Positions 6,261 to 8,453 of a stretch of 8,453 nt of DNA are shown in pieces. Each line of letters begins with the position of its first letter. The stretch's first letter is position 1. The notes under the pieces are model-generated. The model did not search any database and was not told the DNA's origin. It saw only the letters and a program-made list of their open reading frames with translations. The position numbers were made by a program, and so were the translations under genes. The DNA is taken from contig JAIOSN010000066.1 in the NCBI GenBank assembly GCA_021107605.1, positions 1 through 8,453 of the forward strand, read 5' to 3'. The DNA is from Anaerolineae bacterium (lineage in GTDB: Bacteria; Chloroflexota; Anaerolineae; B4-G1; SLSP01).

Positions 6261-6335
6261 GGGGGAGCGATCTAGTTCGTTGCCCCATATGTGAGCATTG
6301 ACCCTTCTCAATGCCGTATCTGTCTATCCGCAGAT
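6261..6335 (+). other. Cluster of three hairpins in the pilin leader
   Basis: In the gene-free stretch 6086-6442 a second structured block follows the nested repeat. Hairpin 1 pairs GGGG at 6261-6264 with CCCC at 6283-6286, then 6266-6270 with 6277-6281 (one G-U pair), with one G/G mismatch and a six-base loop. Hairpin 2 is perfect: GCATTGA (6295-6301) with TCAATGC (6308-6314). Hairpin 3 pairs ATCTG (6318-6322) with CAGAT (6331-6335). None has a T-run after it, so they do not look like terminators. A structured leader or small RNA is possible. I recognise no known riboswitch, and no promoter stands out. Confidence 0.4.
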
Positions 6336-6430
6336 GACTTTATTCCTATTGGTTTGTCACGCTAGTTGTGTTAAAGTTAGCTGGGTCTGTTTATCATTGA
6401 GAAAATTTAGAAGGGTTAATGCAAATTAAC

Positions 6431-6435
6431 GGAGG
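6431..6435 (+). promoter_or_regulatory. Ribosome binding site deciding the pilin start
   Basis: GGAGG lies seven bases before the ATG at 6443. The earlier in-frame ATG at 6419 has AGAAGGG only three bases ahead and would add eight residues. The 6443 start gives a short basic leader typical of Flp prepilins and is preferred. Confidence 0.7.
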
Positions 6436-6442
6436 TGTGGAG

Positions 6443-6895
6443 ATGAAGAAGCGTTTTGGGCGTCAAGAAGGACAAGGTTTGGTGGAGTATTCCTTGATTT
6501 TGGTGTTGATTGCGGTGGTGATTGTTATAGTGATGACCCTCATGGGGACGCGGATAAGTCAGATGTTTGCCCGGGTTATGTTGGAGATTGACTATCCGGG
6601 CGAATTTTCTGGTCCCACAGTTAACGTGACCAGCCTCTCCGTAAGTGCTTCCTCCTCTTGTGGCCCCGGAGGATGCGATATCCACGCTTCGACCACGGTG
6701 GGGCTGGATGTCGGTGGTTCTCCTTCCATTTGCGTACAGTTCTCTGCCAGTGGGGGCGGGAGTAAGTTGGTATGCGGGGCTAATCCCAGTGTTACATTGC
6801 CCGGCAATTCTTCAGGGGATGTGGAAGCATGTGTAATAGGAATCCGGGGGCATACACTGGCTAACGGGCCGGTCTGCGATACGGTGAGTTATTAA
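6443..6895 (+). CDS. Flp/TadE-type pilin-like protein with cysteine-containing C-terminal extension
   Basis: This 150-residue protein has an N-terminus of Flp (Tad) prepilin type: a basic leader MKKRFGRQEG, a predicted prepilin-peptidase cut after G10, then QGLVEYSLIL with E15 and Y16 at +5 and +6 as in Flp pilins. A single hydrophobic helix follows at about 17-38. Flp pilins usually end soon after this helix, at about 50-80 residues in all. Here a Gly/Ser-rich domain of about 100 residues follows with cysteines at 73, 78, 97, 111, 130 and 145 and a beta-like valine/threonine pattern. It is therefore either a pseudopilin or minor pilin with a folded tip domain, or a pilin-anchored surface protein. 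No tadA, tadB, tadC or prepilin peptidase gene is in the window, so assembly must depend on genes elsewhere. The extension matches no family that I recognise. Confidence 0.8.
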   Translation: MKKRFGRQEGQGLVEYSLILVLIAVVIVIVMTLMGTRISQMFARVMLEIDYPGEFSGPTVNVTSLSVSASSSCGPGGCDIHASTTVGLDVGGSPSICVQFSASGGGSKLVCGANPSVTLPGNSSGDVEACVIGIRGHTLANGPVCDTVSY

Positions 6896-6931
6896 AACAG
6901 GTACTTTGATTAACGGTTAGGGTCACGAGAA

Positions 6932-6990
6932 TCTTGCCACTTCAGATCACCGGATTTACCATCACTGTATCTTGTGGTCGGCTGGCAAGA
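6932..6990. repeat. Inverted repeat between pilin and beta-helix genes
   Basis: TCTTGCCA (6932-6939) and TGGCAAGA (6983-6990) are a perfect 8-base inverted repeat around a 43-base loop. It may form a stem in the RNA or be a protein site. There is no T-run after it. Confidence 0.4.
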
Positions 6991-6991
6991 A

Positions 6992-7015
6992 TAAGCGCTA
7001 CAAGAGTAAGCGCTA
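6992..7015 (+). repeat. Tandem TAAGCGCTA boxes upstream of the beta-helix gene
   Basis: TAAGCGCTA occurs at 6992-7000 and again at 7007-7015, a 15-base period, with CAAGAG between. Each box holds the palindrome AGCGCT. Paired boxes in a 206-base spacer about 90 bases before a start codon suggest a regulator binding site, but no matching -10/-35 could be fixed. Confidence 0.4.
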
Positions 7016-7101
7016 TGATGTAGTGATGCAATAAACTCGGCATGAGGGTGGCGAAAACATAAAGGCATTAACATTAACGTAGTTTGCGTAGGGGGAAGAG
7101 G

Positions 7102-8453
7102 ATGAAAGAGGAACAAGTTCTCATTACCGGTCAGTACTCCGATAATAAAATGGGGAATTCAGACGTCTCTGTTTTTTCGCGAGTGGGCCAGATTTTATTA
7201 CCGAGTATCTCAGTGATTATTGCGTTGGTGATGTTTCTCTTGTTTGATTCCCAATTACTCCAAGCTGCCGGGGGGATCCACTATGTGTCCCCGGACGGAA
7301 CAGATAGCGCATCCTGTTCGATTGGACAGCCCTGCTTGACCATTCAACAAGCTATCACCAACGCGGCTTCTAGTGATGAGATTCGGGCGGCGGCAGGAAT
7401 TTACAATACGCTTAACCAGTTGGGTAGTGAGAGCCAAGTGGTTTACGCGAATAAGAGTTTTACGTTAAGAGGTGGATTCACTACTACCAATTGGTTAGTG
7501 CCGGATCCTACGCGGAATCCTACGATCATTGATGCCCAAACAACAGCGCGTGGAATTTACATTCCCGATCCGGTCACCGTGGTTATCGAAGGGTTTCACG
7601 TGCGCAAGGGCTACGTAAACAATGGTATAGGAGCGGGCGTTAATAATGAAAAAGGTTATCTGACCTTGAGGAACTGCGAGATTTATGAGAACGAGATGTC
7701 CTCAACGTACCTTGCAGATGTGGGTGGCGGGATCGGCAACGGCCATGGGACCAATGATGCGACGTTGCTCTTGGAGAATAGCCGTGTTTATTCAAACACC
7801 GCCAATTCCGCCGGCGGCGCCGCAATCGGGGTGGTCACGGGCACCGCGGTAATCAACGCTAACAAGATCTTTGGGAATCAAACTACTTATGGCGCCATTT
7901 CCGTCCTCAACGGGGCAGTAATCCTTAAAAATAACTGGATCTATGCCAATGCAGCGAGTGAGAGCGGTGGGGCGGTCTTACTCATGGAGGGTTCTCTCTC
8001 CATTTTCAATGATAGTTGGTATGGGAATACGGCGATTGATTCTGGGGGAGCATTCCAGCTACTTGGGGGAACGGCGGCTATCACCAATACGCTGATTATC
8101 AGCAACGTAGCCAGTAGTGGCGGCGCGATTGCCAACGACGGCGGCACGCTCTCTGTGGCTTACACTGATTTCTACGGTAATGCTCCCGATGACTACACTC
8201 CTCCGGCGGGGCAAAATAACCGCACTACGCAGAACCCCGATTTCGTTGCCCCTGCGCAGGGGAATCTCCATCTCTCCTCTGGCTCCCCCGCCATTGATAA
8301 CGGCGCTTCCCCCTCTGCTGTGACCGCCGATATCGACGGTCACGGGCGGCCTTTCGGCGCCGGGTTTGAGCGCGGCGCGGACGAGTACACGCGAGAGGCG
8401 CCTTGTTACGCGCGTCTCAACGCGGGCCAGGTTTACACGGCGGTGCAGGCGGC
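7102..8453 (+). CDS. Exported right-handed beta-helix protein, 3' end beyond window
   Basis: The frame stays open from ATG 7102 (GGGGGAAGAGG just before it) to the edge, at least 450 residues. A polar N-terminal stretch of about 29 residues precedes one hydrophobic helix (30-50) ending LLQAAGG, so it is exported by signal peptide or signal anchor. HYVSPDGTDSASCSIGQPC at about 60-78, followed by TIQQAI, is the usual opening of parallel beta-helix surface proteins. Coil repeats carrying an N-x-x-[IVWF]-[YF]-x-N pattern recur near 192, 226, 253, 277, 303 and 353, roughly every 25 residues, with SGGA turns between. DIDGHGRPFGAGFERGADEY at 410-429 is choice-of-anchor Q-like. CYARLNAGQVYTAVQA from 435 looks like the start of a second helix module. 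An internal ATG at 7150 is a less likely start. Substrate or partner is unknown; adhesion or polysaccharide binding is inference. Confidence 0.87.
   Translation, partial: MKEEQVLITGQYSDNKMGNSDVSVFSRVGQILLPSISVIIALVMFLLFDSQLLQAAGGIHYVSPDGTDSASCSIGQPCLTIQQAITNAASSDEIRAAAGIYNTLNQLGSESQVVYANKSFTLRGGFTTTNWLVPDPTRNPTIIDAQTTARGIYIPDPVTVVIEGFHVRKGYVNNGIGAGVNNEKGYLTLRNCEIYENEMSSTYLADVGGGIGNGHGTNDATLLLENSRVYSNTANSAGGAAIGVVTGTAVINANKIFGNQTTYGAISVLNGAVILKNNWIYANAASESGGAVLLMEGSLSIFNDSWYGNTAIDSGGAFQLLGGTAAITNTLIISNVASSGGAIANDGGTLSVAYTDFYGNAPDDYTPPAGQNNRTTQNPDFVAPAQGNLHLSSGSPAIDNGASPSAVTADIDGHGRPFGAGFERGADEYTREAPCYARLNAGQVYTAVQA

Noticed and set aside
6094..7015. CRISPR array or IS element
   Set aside because: The repeats are inverted or occur only as a pair, spacers are not uniform, and no transposase or cas gene is present.
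7640..8343. Minus-strand and plus-strand short frames within the beta-helix gene
   Set aside because: They are out-of-frame readings of a repetitive Gly/Ala-rich gene whose own frame is open with coherent repeats throughout.

Overview
The window looks like a chromosomal stretch from an environmental bacterium, most probably of the Chloroflexota (Anaerolineae/Ardenticatenia-like). This is inferred from a hybrid kinase with a long multi-pass N-terminus containing a YRIFDIDALVRR-type motif, a Flp-type pilin, a beta-helix protein with a choice-of-anchor Q-like tail, and intergenic repeats of the GGACGC...GCGTCC kind. No rRNA, tRNA, transposase or CRISPR array is visible. The phylum is a judgement from protein style and was not computed.

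Layout, left to right. (1) Positions 117-1106, minus strand: lplA, lipoate-protein ligase A; the bases to its left are ambiguous. (2) Positions 1107-1432: a divergent intergenic region with a long imperfect hairpin repeat and a strong sigma70-like promoter (TTGACA-17-TACATT) firing right. (3) Positions 1433-5506: a signalling cluster made of a stand-alone receiver protein, a 1102-residue membrane hybrid histidine kinase with a C-terminal receiver, and a 70-residue two-helix membrane protein. (4) Position 5507 to the right edge: three envelope or surface genes, each preceded by a leader rich in palindromes. They are a secreted double-LysM protein with six cysteines, a Flp-type pilin with an unusual cysteine-containing C-terminal extension of about 100 residues, and a membrane-targeted right-handed beta-helix protein that starts at 7102 and runs off the window still open.

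How the parts may fit together: the kinase and receiver genes look like one two-component or phosphorelay system, and all genes from 1433 onward share the plus strand. Everything after the kinase cluster is predicted to be exported or membrane-bound, so a sensor-plus-cell-surface locus is a reasonable hypothesis. The long structured spacers argue for several separate transcription units rather than one operon. The most eye-catching regulatory signal is a perfect 10-bp-arm palindrome at 5510-5533, whose core is the FNR/CRP-family half-site pair TTGAT-N4-ATCAA. It sits over a plausible -35 element in front of the LysM gene. The most unusual protein is the extended pilin.
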